The position numbers and the translations under genes were made by a program. A stretch of DNA of 64,000 bases from Actinobacteria bacterium 69-20 (GTDB taxonomy: Bacteria > Actinomycetota > Actinomycetes > Mycobacteriales > Nakamurellaceae). Each line of letters begins with the position of its first letter. Within the stretch, counting starts at the first letter, position 1. The DNA is taken from positions 1-64,000 of the forward strand of contig MKSW01000012.1 of assembly GCA_001897425.1 (NCBI GenBank). Direction: 5' to 3'. Positions 53,296-60,968 of the stretch are shown here, in pieces. A model generated the notes under the pieces. The model did no database searches. It saw only the letters and a list, made by a program, of their open reading frames with translations, and was not told where the DNA came from.

Positions 53296-54258
53296 TTAAA
53301 GGTCGAGGGTCAGATGAGGGCTTTGAGAACGCGACACGCAGATGTACATAATGTCACTGACCGCATCCGGATCATCGTGAATCGAATCACGGTGATCTGG
53401 CACACCAGCTAGCACACCCGTCTCGCACGTCCCGCAGGTGCCAGTTTCGCATGACGACAAAACGACCACTCCGGCGCCACGGGCAACGTCGAGAATGGAC
53501 GACCCTGCGGTAACCAGCAACGTCTTACCTGATCGGGCGAGGTGGATATCGAATTCGCGATCATTCAGCCGGTTGGGCGGCGACTTAGCGGAAAAGTGCT
53601 CGGAATGGAATCGTGCTCTGCCCACGCTTCGGACAGCCGCGGCGGCGTCGGACACCATCTCGGCGGGTCCGCAGCAGTATACCCGCGTCGAATCTTGCGA
53701 CCGCTTCTCGAGCTCTCGCCTGAGGCACATTCGTCCATGCTCGTTCTTCGCAAAAATCGTGATGTTGTCGCCCTGTAGCGTATTGAGAAACGCCATGGAC
53801 TCTCGCGTGCGGCCGCCATAGAGAAGCTCCCAGCGTGCGCCAAGCCGCCTGACGTGGTCGATCATGGGAATGATGGGAGTGATGCCGATGCCACCCGCGA
53901 TGAAGATGTAGTGCTGCGCCGGCAGGATTGCAAAATTGTTCCGGGGCCCGCCGATCGCGAGTCGATCGCCAACGTTGACGTGTTGGTGGATGAAGTCGGA
54001 CCCTCCGCGTCCGTGCCCTTCCTTCAGTACGGCTATGCGGTATTCGCCGGGCTTCCATCGGTTGCCGCACAGCGAGTACTGGCGCGTCGCGCCGTTGGGG
54101 AGATGGAGATCGATGTGTGAGCCCGGCGTCCACTCGGGCAGTCGCCCGCCGTCGACGTCTCGGAACGTCAAGGAGACGACGTTCGTGGCAATTGTGGATT
54201 TATCCGTTACCTCGAGCAGCCGCCGCTGCCCTCCGGCCGTCGAGCGCCTGTCCGTCAT
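53296..54258 (-). CDS. Phthalate-dioxygenase-reductase-type flavin/2Fe-2S reductase
   Basis: A 320-residue electron-transfer protein: GATRQYSLCGNRWKPGEYRI (flavin RxYS motif), FIAGGIGITPIIPMIDHV (NAD(P)H side), YCCGPAEMVSDA, and a C-terminal plant-type ferredoxin domain (about residues 235-320) with SSCETGTCGTCETG and a final Cys, the 2Fe-2S cluster. This is the VanB/PdR arrangement, flavin domain first. It can pass electrons from NADH to the neighbouring P450. Between the TDO-like gene (12 nt) and the P450 gene. Confidence 0.9.
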   Translation of the reverse strand: MTDRRSTAGGQRRLLEVTDKSTIATNVVSLTFRDVDGGRLPEWTPGSHIDLHLPNGATRQYSLCGNRWKPGEYRIAVLKEGHGRGGSDFIHQHVNVGDRLAIGGPRNNFAILPAQHYIFIAGGIGITPIIPMIDHVRRLGARWELLYGGRTRESMAFLNTLQGDNITIFAKNEHGRMCLRRELEKRSQDSTRVYCCGPAEMVSDAAAAVRSVGRARFHSEHFSAKSPPNRLNDREFDIHLARSGKTLLVTAGSSILDVARGAGVVVLSSCETGTCGTCETGVLAGVPDHRDSIHDDPDAVSDIMYICVSRSQSPHLTLDL

Positions 54259-54270
54259 GATGAGCCTTCG

Positions 54271-55155
54271 TCACAGCAATGTGCGAACAGACCAGAGCTC
54301 TGGGAACAGGCGATTGTCGGTGACTTTTCGCAACCAGCCCACACCCGCAGTGCCACCGCTGCCGACCTTACGGCCGATCAGGCGCTCGACGGTGACCAGA
54401 TGTTTCATTTGCCACTCGCTGAAAGCGCTCGCGATTTCCATCAGAACTTCCCCCAGTCGGTAGAGCGGGTCACCGGGGTCGTTTGCCCGGTACACCGCGA
54501 GCCACGCCTGCTCGACGGATTCGTCCGGTGTGTACGGTCTGGTGACGTCTCGGCCGAGGTGGTCCGGTGAGATCTCGTACCCGCGGCGCTTCAGCAAGAC
54601 GGTGGTGCTGTCCCAGACACTGGGCGCGTTGAAAACGCCGAGCAGCTCCTGGTAAATGCCTGCCATCGCTCGGTGGGGCTTCAGCATATTCGGATCTTTG
54701 TTACCCAAGATGAATTCCAGCGTTCGGTACATGTAGGACTGGAAGCCTGACGCTTTGCCGAGCGCATCTCGGAAGCCATTGTATTGATTCGGGGAGAGGG
54801 TGTCCAAGAGGGGCCACACGTTGACCAAGAGATGCTCCGTCGTCACCACGCGCCGCAAGAGGCCGATCCCAGTTTCGACGTCATCCGAATCAATCTTGTC
54901 GCGCGCCTCGCCGACTTCGTTAACGGCCAGTTTGAACAGGAGCTCCATCACTTGGCCGCTAATGAAGAACGTCATTTCGTCGTGTTGCGTGCTTCGTGGT
55001 TGCTGCAGCGTCAGAAGCTTGTCCACTAGCGTGTACGCGACATATGGTGTGACGGCATCCGCGAAAGTGACCGCGGGTTCGCCGCCGGTGGAGGCGACGG
55101 TGGCCTCGCGCTCTCCTGCGGTACTGGGGCGGAGCTCTCGCGTTGCGGGTTCCAT
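54271..55155 (-). CDS. Divergent tryptophan 2,3-dioxygenase homologue lacking the active-site His
   Basis: A 294-residue TDO-superfamily protein. Heme ligand His252 (QMKHLVTVERLIG), substrate Arg144 (FQSYMYRTLEFIL) and the GSGGTAGVGWL loop are kept. In the substrate pocket FFISGQVMELLFK replaces FIIQHHTSELWIK, so the base equivalent to His55 of Xanthomonas TDO is Gly67. TDO relatives changed in this pocket act on modified tryptophans in natural-product pathways (MarE, PrnB). It heads an operon with the reductase and P450. The ATG at 55155 is chosen; a GGAAAGG lies 12 nt before it. Confidence 0.82.
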   Translation of the reverse strand: MEPATRELRPSTAGEREATVASTGGEPAVTFADAVTPYVAYTLVDKLLTLQQPRSTQHDEMTFFISGQVMELLFKLAVNEVGEARDKIDSDDVETGIGLLRRVVTTEHLLVNVWPLLDTLSPNQYNGFRDALGKASGFQSYMYRTLEFILGNKDPNMLKPHRAMAGIYQELLGVFNAPSVWDSTTVLLKRRGYEISPDHLGRDVTRPYTPDESVEQAWLAVYRANDPGDPLYRLGEVLMEIASAFSEWQMKHLVTVERLIGRKVGSGGTAGVGWLRKVTDNRLFPELWSVRTLL

Positions 55156-55427
55156 CGTGATAACTAGCCTTTCCAAGTTCTTGTCGGCGGTGCCTGTTCG
55201 CGTCGTATTCGCTGACGCTAATGCTTCTTCGCGGTCGGACGCATTGTTTCGGCCGACAAGGATTTATTCCTAGGGTGGTCAGAATGCACCATGCGCGATT
55301 CTGCGACATGCTGGGTGGCGGAAGAAGCTCGCAGGCTCGGGATCCGCAGGCGGTGCCGGCAGGCAGGGTGCTTCCCGGCGCTGCCGTGGCGCTGGCGAGC
55401 GCCCTAGGCGGAGTACCCGAAGATGCG

Positions 55428-56273
55428 CTATACGCGGTGCAGCGGACCGAGCATCGAGCGCAGGCCCTGGTTGGCCAGTTGGTAGCTGACCGTGACCATC
55501 CCGATGACGTCCGATGGACTGTCGAGGTCCCGCTCAACGGTGCGCGCGCCGGTGCGCCGTGCTCCGGGGATTGCCTCGGCGAGCTCGGCGCTGGCAATCG
55601 TCGGCATGTCGATCGCCAGGTGCAGTCGGTCCGGAACTGCGGTGGGGCGGATCTCGTGGGCGCGTCTCACAGCCCGTGCGGCGCCTTCGCGAACCGCATG
55701 GCAGGACGCCGAGGGTGCCAGCGAATCGGCCGCGTTGAACCCGTGAGCCACTTTGGTTTGCACTGTCGTCACGCCTGGGAAGCCCCGCTCGGCAAGGTCG
55801 CAGGTGACGTCGTCGCCGCTGACCAACCCCACCGGGACTTCGAGGGCTCCCGCCAAGAGCGCATTGATCTCTGCCTCGCCGACCGGTTCGCCGTTGAGCC
55901 GAACTTCGGTGAAGTACCCCGAGTAGGTGTGAGCCATGACGCCGCGGGACCCCGACGGCGCGTGGTAACCGACAAATAATGCCAGGTCGTGGTCGGCGGA
56001 GATGCCTTCTGCCATGCACTGGAGCTTCGGCGAGCCGAATATCAGCCGGGCCCGAGGGTCGAGTTCACTGTGGATCAGGTTGTCCATAGTGCCGTGAGAG
56101 TCGTTGACTAGCACAGACTCCGCGCCTGCGTCGAATGCGCCGGCGATGGCGGCGTTCGCCTCTGCCGTCATGAGCTGCTGCGCCCGCGGGTAGCCGTGAC
56201 CGCCTCGGACAATTTGATCCATGGTCGCGATTCCGCCCACGCCCTCCATGTCGATCGAGAGATAGACCTTCAT
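55428..56273 (-). CDS. D-aminopeptidase, M55 family (DppA type)
   Basis: A 281-residue zinc peptidase: VYLSIDMEGVGGIATMDQI (SxDxEG metal motif), AESVLVNDSHGTMDNLIHSE (NDSHG), ALFVGYHAPSGSRGVMAHTY (His ligand) and VSGDDVTCDLAERGFPGV. These are the diagnostic motifs of the self-compartmentalised D-aminopeptidase of Bacillus DppA. It removes N-terminal D-amino acids from peptides. On the minus strand, 272 nt upstream of the TDO-like operon; the 55156-55427 gap shows no gene. It fits the dipeptide importer and the racemase set in this island. Confidence 0.92.
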   Translation of the reverse strand: MKVYLSIDMEGVGGIATMDQIVRGGHGYPRAQQLMTAEANAAIAGAFDAGAESVLVNDSHGTMDNLIHSELDPRARLIFGSPKLQCMAEGISADHDLALFVGYHAPSGSRGVMAHTYSGYFTEVRLNGEPVGEAEINALLAGALEVPVGLVSGDDVTCDLAERGFPGVTTVQTKVAHGFNAADSLAPSASCHAVREGAARAVRRAHEIRPTAVPDRLHLAIDMPTIASAELAEAIPGARRTGARTVERDLDSPSDVIGMVTVSYQLANQGLRSMLGPLHRV

Positions 56274-56482
56274 GTGGCTTTCCGTCCTGTCGCCGATCCT
56301 GGATTGCGCTTAACCTGCGGGCGCCGTGTCTAGCGGGGGCCCTGGGCCGTACACTAAAATCGTTGCCGCTCGCGCGTCATCGTCCCCCGGGACGATCCGC
56401 TCCGGACCCGGTCGGTGTTCTCGACAATTCGCCCGCTCCTCGGTCTGATCAGTTTCCATTCGGCGTCGGCCGGGTCGCGCCT

Positions 56483-56618
56483 CAAACGAGGCGAGATCGA
56501 TCCGCTCGACCGCGTCGAGCACGAACCAAGCCAGGTGATCTGCCGGTAGCCACTCGTCCACCGACGGTGGCAGAAGAAGCACCCGACCACGCCCGGAATC
56601 ACGGAAATTGTATGTCAC
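56483..56618 (-). mobile_element. IS1182-family transposase N-terminal fragment
   Basis: MTYNFRDSGRGRVLLLPPSV, then EWLPADHLAWFVLDAVERI is the start of IS1182-type transposases. The match ends after about 45 residues. The rest of the element and its ends are missing. A scar between the D-aminopeptidase and M20 genes. Confidence 0.7.
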
Positions 56619-57174
56619 ACAACGACTATCACGCGAAACATCAGGCCATACGGGTCAAGACATGCCAGACGATTCACGCAACAGGCTCGAAAGCTACCTC
56701 GAATTCCTCGCTGCTCACCGAGCTCTCATGGGCGCCCGCATCCGTGACTACTACCGCGGGCTGTGGAGCCTCGGGCGGCCAGCACGACCGCGAGGTCTTG
56801 CGGCCGAGCCAGATCCTCGACCAAGTAGGGACTCGCTGATCGAGGGAGCCGGGCGCCGCCGCGGTCGCGCCAGTGAATTCGTCCGGCAAGTGCCGTCCGG
56901 TAGGCAGGACTCGCTGCGGACCGCCGTCGGCGACACACATGCAGCGGAGCGACTTTCGTTGTGGCAGACCATGACGCGGGCATCTTATGTCACTAGTCTT
57001 CGACTTCATGAGTGCACAGCTGACAGTCGTGGGCCGGGTCGCGAGTGGCGCCACCGAACTCGCGGAATGTCACCTCAGCCATCGCGCCGTCGAGGAAGTT
57101 GCGATCGATGCGATGGGCAGCGTAGCGGAAATTGGCACCGATTCGCGCCTGGCCGGATGGGCTCAGATGTCGCG
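56619..57174. other. Intergenic stretch without a supported gene
   Basis: Open frames exist on both strands, including an in-frame extension of the M20 gene, but none shows a recognisable domain, start signal or consistent composition. It follows an IS fragment and probably contains other decayed insertion material plus the promoter of the M20 gene. Confidence 0.5.
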
Positions 57175-58299
57175 ATGAACACCACGGCGCTCCTTACGCT
57201 GCTCCAGGCCCGACGCGGGCGGATTCTCGACGACACGGCGGCGCTCGTCAACTGCGAGTCCCCGTCAGAGGATCTGGAGGCCACCGCGGTGTGTGCCGAG
57301 ATGGTGGCCGAACTGGGAAACGAGCTTCTCGGCGTCACTGCGAACTGGTATACCGCGCAGGGGAGGCCACATCTGATATGGCGGTGTGGCGGGCCGACCC
57401 GAGTGCTCCTCATCGGGCACTGCGACACGGTGTGGCCTTCGGGGACGCTGGCGCGATGGCCGTTCTCGGTGGAGGAGAATCGGGCAACGGGGCCGGGAGT
57501 CTTCGACATGAAGGCCGGCTTGGCTCAAATGTTTCACGGGCTTTCCGTCCTGGACGACTTGACCGGCGTCACAGTGATTGTGACCACCGACGAGGAAATC
57601 GGTTCGCCTACGTCGCGCGCCGTGATCGAAGGTCTTGCGACCGGCGCGCGGGCCGCATTGGTATTGGAAGCGAGCCTCGACGGCGCTTTGAAGACGGTTC
57701 GCAAGGGGGCATCGCTGTATCGGCTTGCCATCGATGGAAAGGCCGCGCACGCCGGGCTGGAGCCTGAGTTTGGAGTGAACGCGACTGTCGAAGCTGCGCA
57801 CCAAATCCTGGCGATTGCCGAAATGGGGGACGCTGCGGCCGGTACCACGGTGACACCCACCATTGTGCGCAGTGGGCGGACCACCAACACGGTTCCCGAT
57901 CACGCCGAGATTGCGGTTGATGTGCGTGCCGCCGACCGTTCGGACCAGTTCCGCGTCGATCGCGCGATGCGGGCGTTGCGGCCCGTGGTACCTGGTGCGC
58001 GCCTCGAGCTTGACGCGGACGTCAACCGGCCGCCGCTCACCTCCGAAGCGTCGGCCGAGTTGTTTGCGGTGGCCGCGTCGCTGGCCGACGATATGGGGCT
58101 GGCCCCGCTTCGTGGGGTCGCTGCCGGCGGGGGATCAGACGGCAACTTCACCGCCGGTGTCGGTGTTCGCACGCTCGACGGGCTAGGTGCTGTCGGGGCT
58201 CACGCGCACGCGGAAGGCGAATGGGCGAGCGTGGCAGACATGCCCGACCGGGCCGCACTCTTAGCCGCGCTTGTTGCCGCGATCCGCAATGGGGCTTAG
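57175..58299 (+). CDS. M20 metallopeptidase, probable N-succinyl-amino acid hydrolase
   Basis: A 374-residue M20 (carboxypeptidase G2-like) hydrolase: VLLIGHCDTVWPSGT (His and Asp), GPGVFDMKAGLAQM (bridging Asp), VTTDEEIGSPTSRAV (Glu pair) and AHAEGEWASVAD (late His), with a dimerisation domain between. The two-zinc site is complete. M20 enzymes of this kind remove N-acyl groups; with the GNAT and racemase genes downstream, hydrolysis of N-succinyl-L-amino acids is the likely role. The ATG at 57175 begins the family homology. A 571-nt gap with gene debris separates it from the GNAT gene. Confidence 0.85.
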   Translation: MNTTALLTLLQARRGRILDDTAALVNCESPSEDLEATAVCAEMVAELGNELLGVTANWYTAQGRPHLIWRCGGPTRVLLIGHCDTVWPSGTLARWPFSVEENRATGPGVFDMKAGLAQMFHGLSVLDDLTGVTVIVTTDEEIGSPTSRAVIEGLATGARAALVLEASLDGALKTVRKGASLYRLAIDGKAAHAGLEPEFGVNATVEAAHQILAIAEMGDAAAGTTVTPTIVRSGRTTNTVPDHAEIAVDVRAADRSDQFRVDRAMRALRPVVPGARLELDADVNRPPLTSEASAELFAVAASLADDMGLAPLRGVAAGGGSDGNFTAGVGVRTLDGLGAVGAHAHAEGEWASVADMPDRAALLAALVAAIRNGA

Positions 58300-58870
58300 T
58301 GGTCTCGCTTGTGAGTCCGCCGGGAACCAGGTCCGGGCTGTGAGGTCGGCGAGGTAGAGGCCGCACGCTCAGTCCAGGGCGTCTGCGGGTGCTCCGGCGA
58401 AGTAGCCGATGGGCAGCACAGAGCCTTGGTAGCAGTCCTTGCTGGCCGGGTAGGCGGCGAAGCCCCAGCGTCCGGCGGAGCCGCCGTAGCGCAGTCGCAT
58501 GAGTGGCTGGGCGTCGCCGTCGGGGTGATGACCGGCGCTATGTGGCTGCTCATGGGCGCGTTCTCCCCGCTGGCAACGATGCGATTCGTGACCTTCGCCG
58601 GCGGCGAGTTGGCACGCCCACACCCCGGCGTCGGCTCCGAGGTCGTCGGCAACATGAACACAGCTGGCACATAGCCTCCACCGCCGCCCGCCTCAACGCG
58701 TTCGCCGTCACCCTCGCCGACCAGACGCCGGCCACCGAAAACCTGTAGTTCACCAAACGCCGGTTGCGCCGAAACCCGGACACCCGGTAGTGGCCCGCAA
58801 CGACAGGCGCGCAAGAGATTCGGGTGCCGCGACGATGCCGCGCTGACGCCGACACCGCACTCTTAACGAC
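58300..58870. other. Gene debris between the M20 and GNAT genes
   Basis: On the minus strand 58369-58520 reads like a conserved C-terminus (LMRLRYGGSAGRWGFAAYP, later GSVLPIGYFAGAPADALD) with a stop but no start. On the plus strand, small frames around 58500-58680 show a hydrophobic stretch (GVAVGVMTGAMWLLMGAF). Neither is an intact gene. I do not recognise the family, and the stretch looks like insertion or deletion remains. Confidence 0.45.
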
Positions 58871-59809
58871 GTGAATAACAACATGACGGGCGGTACACGA
58901 GAAGATGCCGTCGGGGTGCCGCGGCCAATAGCCGATGGCACCGAAATAGCGGTGGGAAACGATGCTATTGATGAGATTTCTTCCCCGGCGCAGACATTCC
59001 AGCAGGCAAGCGCGGACGCAGATCGTGCCGCGGTGCGCGCGGCCGGCGCCGTCGGGGTGCGCGCGGATGTGCTGCACGATCCTGAGTTGTGCCGCGCCGC
59101 TTCAGAAGTGCTGCAACAGGTGTGGGCTGATCCCGTCGGCTCGCCGTTGCGGCCCGAAGTGCTTCGCGCGCTGTCCCACTCCGGAAACTACGTGGGGATC
59201 GTCTTCGACGACGCTACGATCGTCGGGGTAGCTTGCGGCTTTCGTACGGATCGGGACGAGCTGCACTCTCACATCGCCGGTGTGTTACCTGGTTATCAGC
59301 ACCGTTCGATCGGATACGTCCTCAAGCTGCACCAGCGTGCGTGGGCCTTGCGCCAAGGGATTCCCACGATCACCTGGACTTTTGATCCCATCATTCGCCG
59401 CAACGCGCATTTTAATTTGATCAAGCTCGGTGCACAGATCGCCGAGTACGTGCCCGACTTCTACGGCACGTTGACCGGTCAGGCGGCCGGCGACGATCAT
59501 TCGGACCGTCTGCTCGTGCGATGGGACCTGTTGGCGGGCGTACCCGGCGATCCCGTCGAGGTCGGCGGCGACGTTACTTCAGTGCTGGCGATCGGCGAGC
59601 AGAGCGAGCCGGTGCTGACGCTGTCGGCGTGCGACCGAGGCTCGATCTCGCTGCCGCCGGATTTCGAGCAGCTTCGCCGCGGACAACCCGAATTGGCGAT
59701 GCGGTGGCGGCACGCACTACGCACGGCGTTGGCAGATGTCTTCGAACGCGGGCATCTGATTATCGGAATGGACGCGCAAGGCGCATACGCGACTCGAATG
59801 GAGCAATGA
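58871..59809 (+). CDS. GNAT-fold acyltransferase (COG3375 type), probable N-succinyltransferase
   Basis: A 312-residue protein with a GNAT core: YVGIVFDDATIVGVACGF, then HSHIAGVLPGYQHRSIGYVL (acyl-CoA loop), then IPTITWTFDPIIRRNAHFNL and KLGAQIAEYVPDFYG. These motifs belong to the COG3375 branch that is regularly encoded beside N-succinylamino acid racemases and shown in Geobacillus to be a succinyl-CoA:D-amino acid N-succinyltransferase. It would succinylate D-amino acids before racemisation. GTG start (ATG 58883 possible). Its stop overlaps the racemase ATG. Confidence 0.85.
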   Translation: MNNNMTGGTREDAVGVPRPIADGTEIAVGNDAIDEISSPAQTFQQASADADRAAVRAAGAVGVRADVLHDPELCRAASEVLQQVWADPVGSPLRPEVLRALSHSGNYVGIVFDDATIVGVACGFRTDRDELHSHIAGVLPGYQHRSIGYVLKLHQRAWALRQGIPTITWTFDPIIRRNAHFNLIKLGAQIAEYVPDFYGTLTGQAAGDDHSDRLLVRWDLLAGVPGDPVEVGGDVTSVLAIGEQSEPVLTLSACDRGSISLPPDFEQLRRGQPELAMRWRHALRTALADVFERGHLIIGMDAQGAYATRMEQ

Positions 59810-60927
59810 TGAAACTGACTGGAGCGGAACTGATTCACGCGCGATTGCCACTTGTTGCGCCGTTCGAAACCTCGTTCGGCGCACAGAACGAACGGGACGT
59901 GTTGCTTGTTCGCGTCGAGCTTGACGGACAGGAAGGGTGGGGCGAGTGCGGCGCGCTGCCTGATCCCGTCTACTCGCAGGAGTACATCGAAGCAGCGGCG
60001 CTGACGATCCGACGGTTTTTTGTCCCGGCACTTGCCGCAGCCGATCAACTCACTGCGCCTCGCGTCGCGACGACACTGTCCCGATTCATCGGCCACCGGA
60101 TGGCGAAGACGGCGCTGGAGCTTGCTGTGCTCGACGCGGAATTGCGTGCGGCCGGCATGTCCGCCGCCGACTACTTGGGAGCGGTGCGCGATTCAGTGCC
60201 GACCGGCGTCAGCGTCGGCATTCACCCGTCGATCCCGGCACTGCTTGAGGCGGTCGAACGCTATCTCGTTCAGGGCTACATGCGAATCAAGCTGAAGATC
60301 AAGCCGGGATGGGACATCGAGCCCGTCCGGGCGGTCCGGGAGCGGTTCGGCGACATCCCGCTGCAGGTCGATGCCAACACGGCCTATGACCTGGCCGACG
60401 CCCGGCATCTGGCTCGGCTCGACGATTTCGACTTGCTGATGATCGAGCAACCGCTTGGCGAGGAGGACCTGACCGAGCACGCCGAGCTCGCTCGGCTCGT
60501 GCGTACCCCGATCTGCCTCGATGAGTCCGTGACCTCTGCGAAGGGAGCCGCGGACGCAGTGCGGATCGGCGCGTGCTCGGTGGTCAACATCAAGGCGGGC
60601 CGGGTGGGCGGATATTTGGAAGCCCGGGCGGTCCACGATGTGTGCGCCGCCAACGGGGTTCCTGTGTGGTGCGGCGGCATGTTGGAGACCGGCATTGGCA
60701 GAGCCGCAAACGTGGCTCTCGCGGCGTTGCCCGGTTTCACCATCACTGGCGACACGTCCGCGTCGGACAGGTATTACGCCCGCGACATCATTACCGAGCC
60801 GTTCGTGCTTCAAGACGGGCATGTGCCGGTGCCGTGCGGCCCCGGCCTCGGGGTCACCGTGGACACGGACGCGTTGCGGCGCTTCACCGTCGAGCGCGAG
60901 GATCTGCACGTGTTCGCGATCGGTTAG
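59806..60927 (+). CDS. N-succinylamino acid racemase (NSAR/OSBS family)
   Basis: A 373-residue enolase-superfamily protein with the full set: KxK pair Lys164/Lys166 (RIKLKIKPGWD), metal ligands Asp189 (QVDANTAYD), Glu214 (MIEQPL) and Asp239 (CLDES), and opposing Lys263 (NIKAGRVGG). Spacing and motifs match the Amycolatopsis/Geobacillus N-succinylamino acid racemases. With no menaquinone genes nearby, the racemase role is more likely than o-succinylbenzoate synthase. It would convert N-succinyl-D- to N-succinyl-L-amino acids. Tandem ATGs at 59806 and 59809 overlap the GNAT stop. Confidence 0.9.
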   Translation: MMKLTGAELIHARLPLVAPFETSFGAQNERDVLLVRVELDGQEGWGECGALPDPVYSQEYIEAAALTIRRFFVPALAAADQLTAPRVATTLSRFIGHRMAKTALELAVLDAELRAAGMSAADYLGAVRDSVPTGVSVGIHPSIPALLEAVERYLVQGYMRIKLKIKPGWDIEPVRAVRERFGDIPLQVDANTAYDLADARHLARLDDFDLLMIEQPLGEEDLTEHAELARLVRTPICLDESVTSAKGAADAVRIGACSVVNIKAGRVGGYLEARAVHDVCAANGVPVWCGGMLETGIGRAANVALAALPGFTITGDTSASDRYYARDIITEPFVLQDGHVPVPCGPGLGVTVDTDALRRFTVEREDLHVFAIG

Positions 60928-60968
60928 CGGCCATGGCGGAGGGCAATCCTTATGGTTGTATTCGTAGC

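Noticed and set aside
56608..58299. A 563-residue reading frame that would fuse about 189 residues to the M20 hydrolase.
   Set aside because: The extension overlaps IS debris and has no domain or start signal. Family homology begins at the ATG at 57175.
58296..58814. A 172-residue minus-strand open frame between the M20 and GNAT genes.
   Set aside because: Pro/Thr/Arg-rich shadow composition, no domain. The conserved-looking C-terminal fragment is in another frame (58369-58520).
59806..60927. Menaquinone-pathway o-succinylbenzoate synthase as the sole role.
   Set aside because: No men genes are nearby, and the GNAT, M20 and D-aminopeptidase neighbours fit N-succinylamino acid racemisation. 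A dual activity cannot be excluded.
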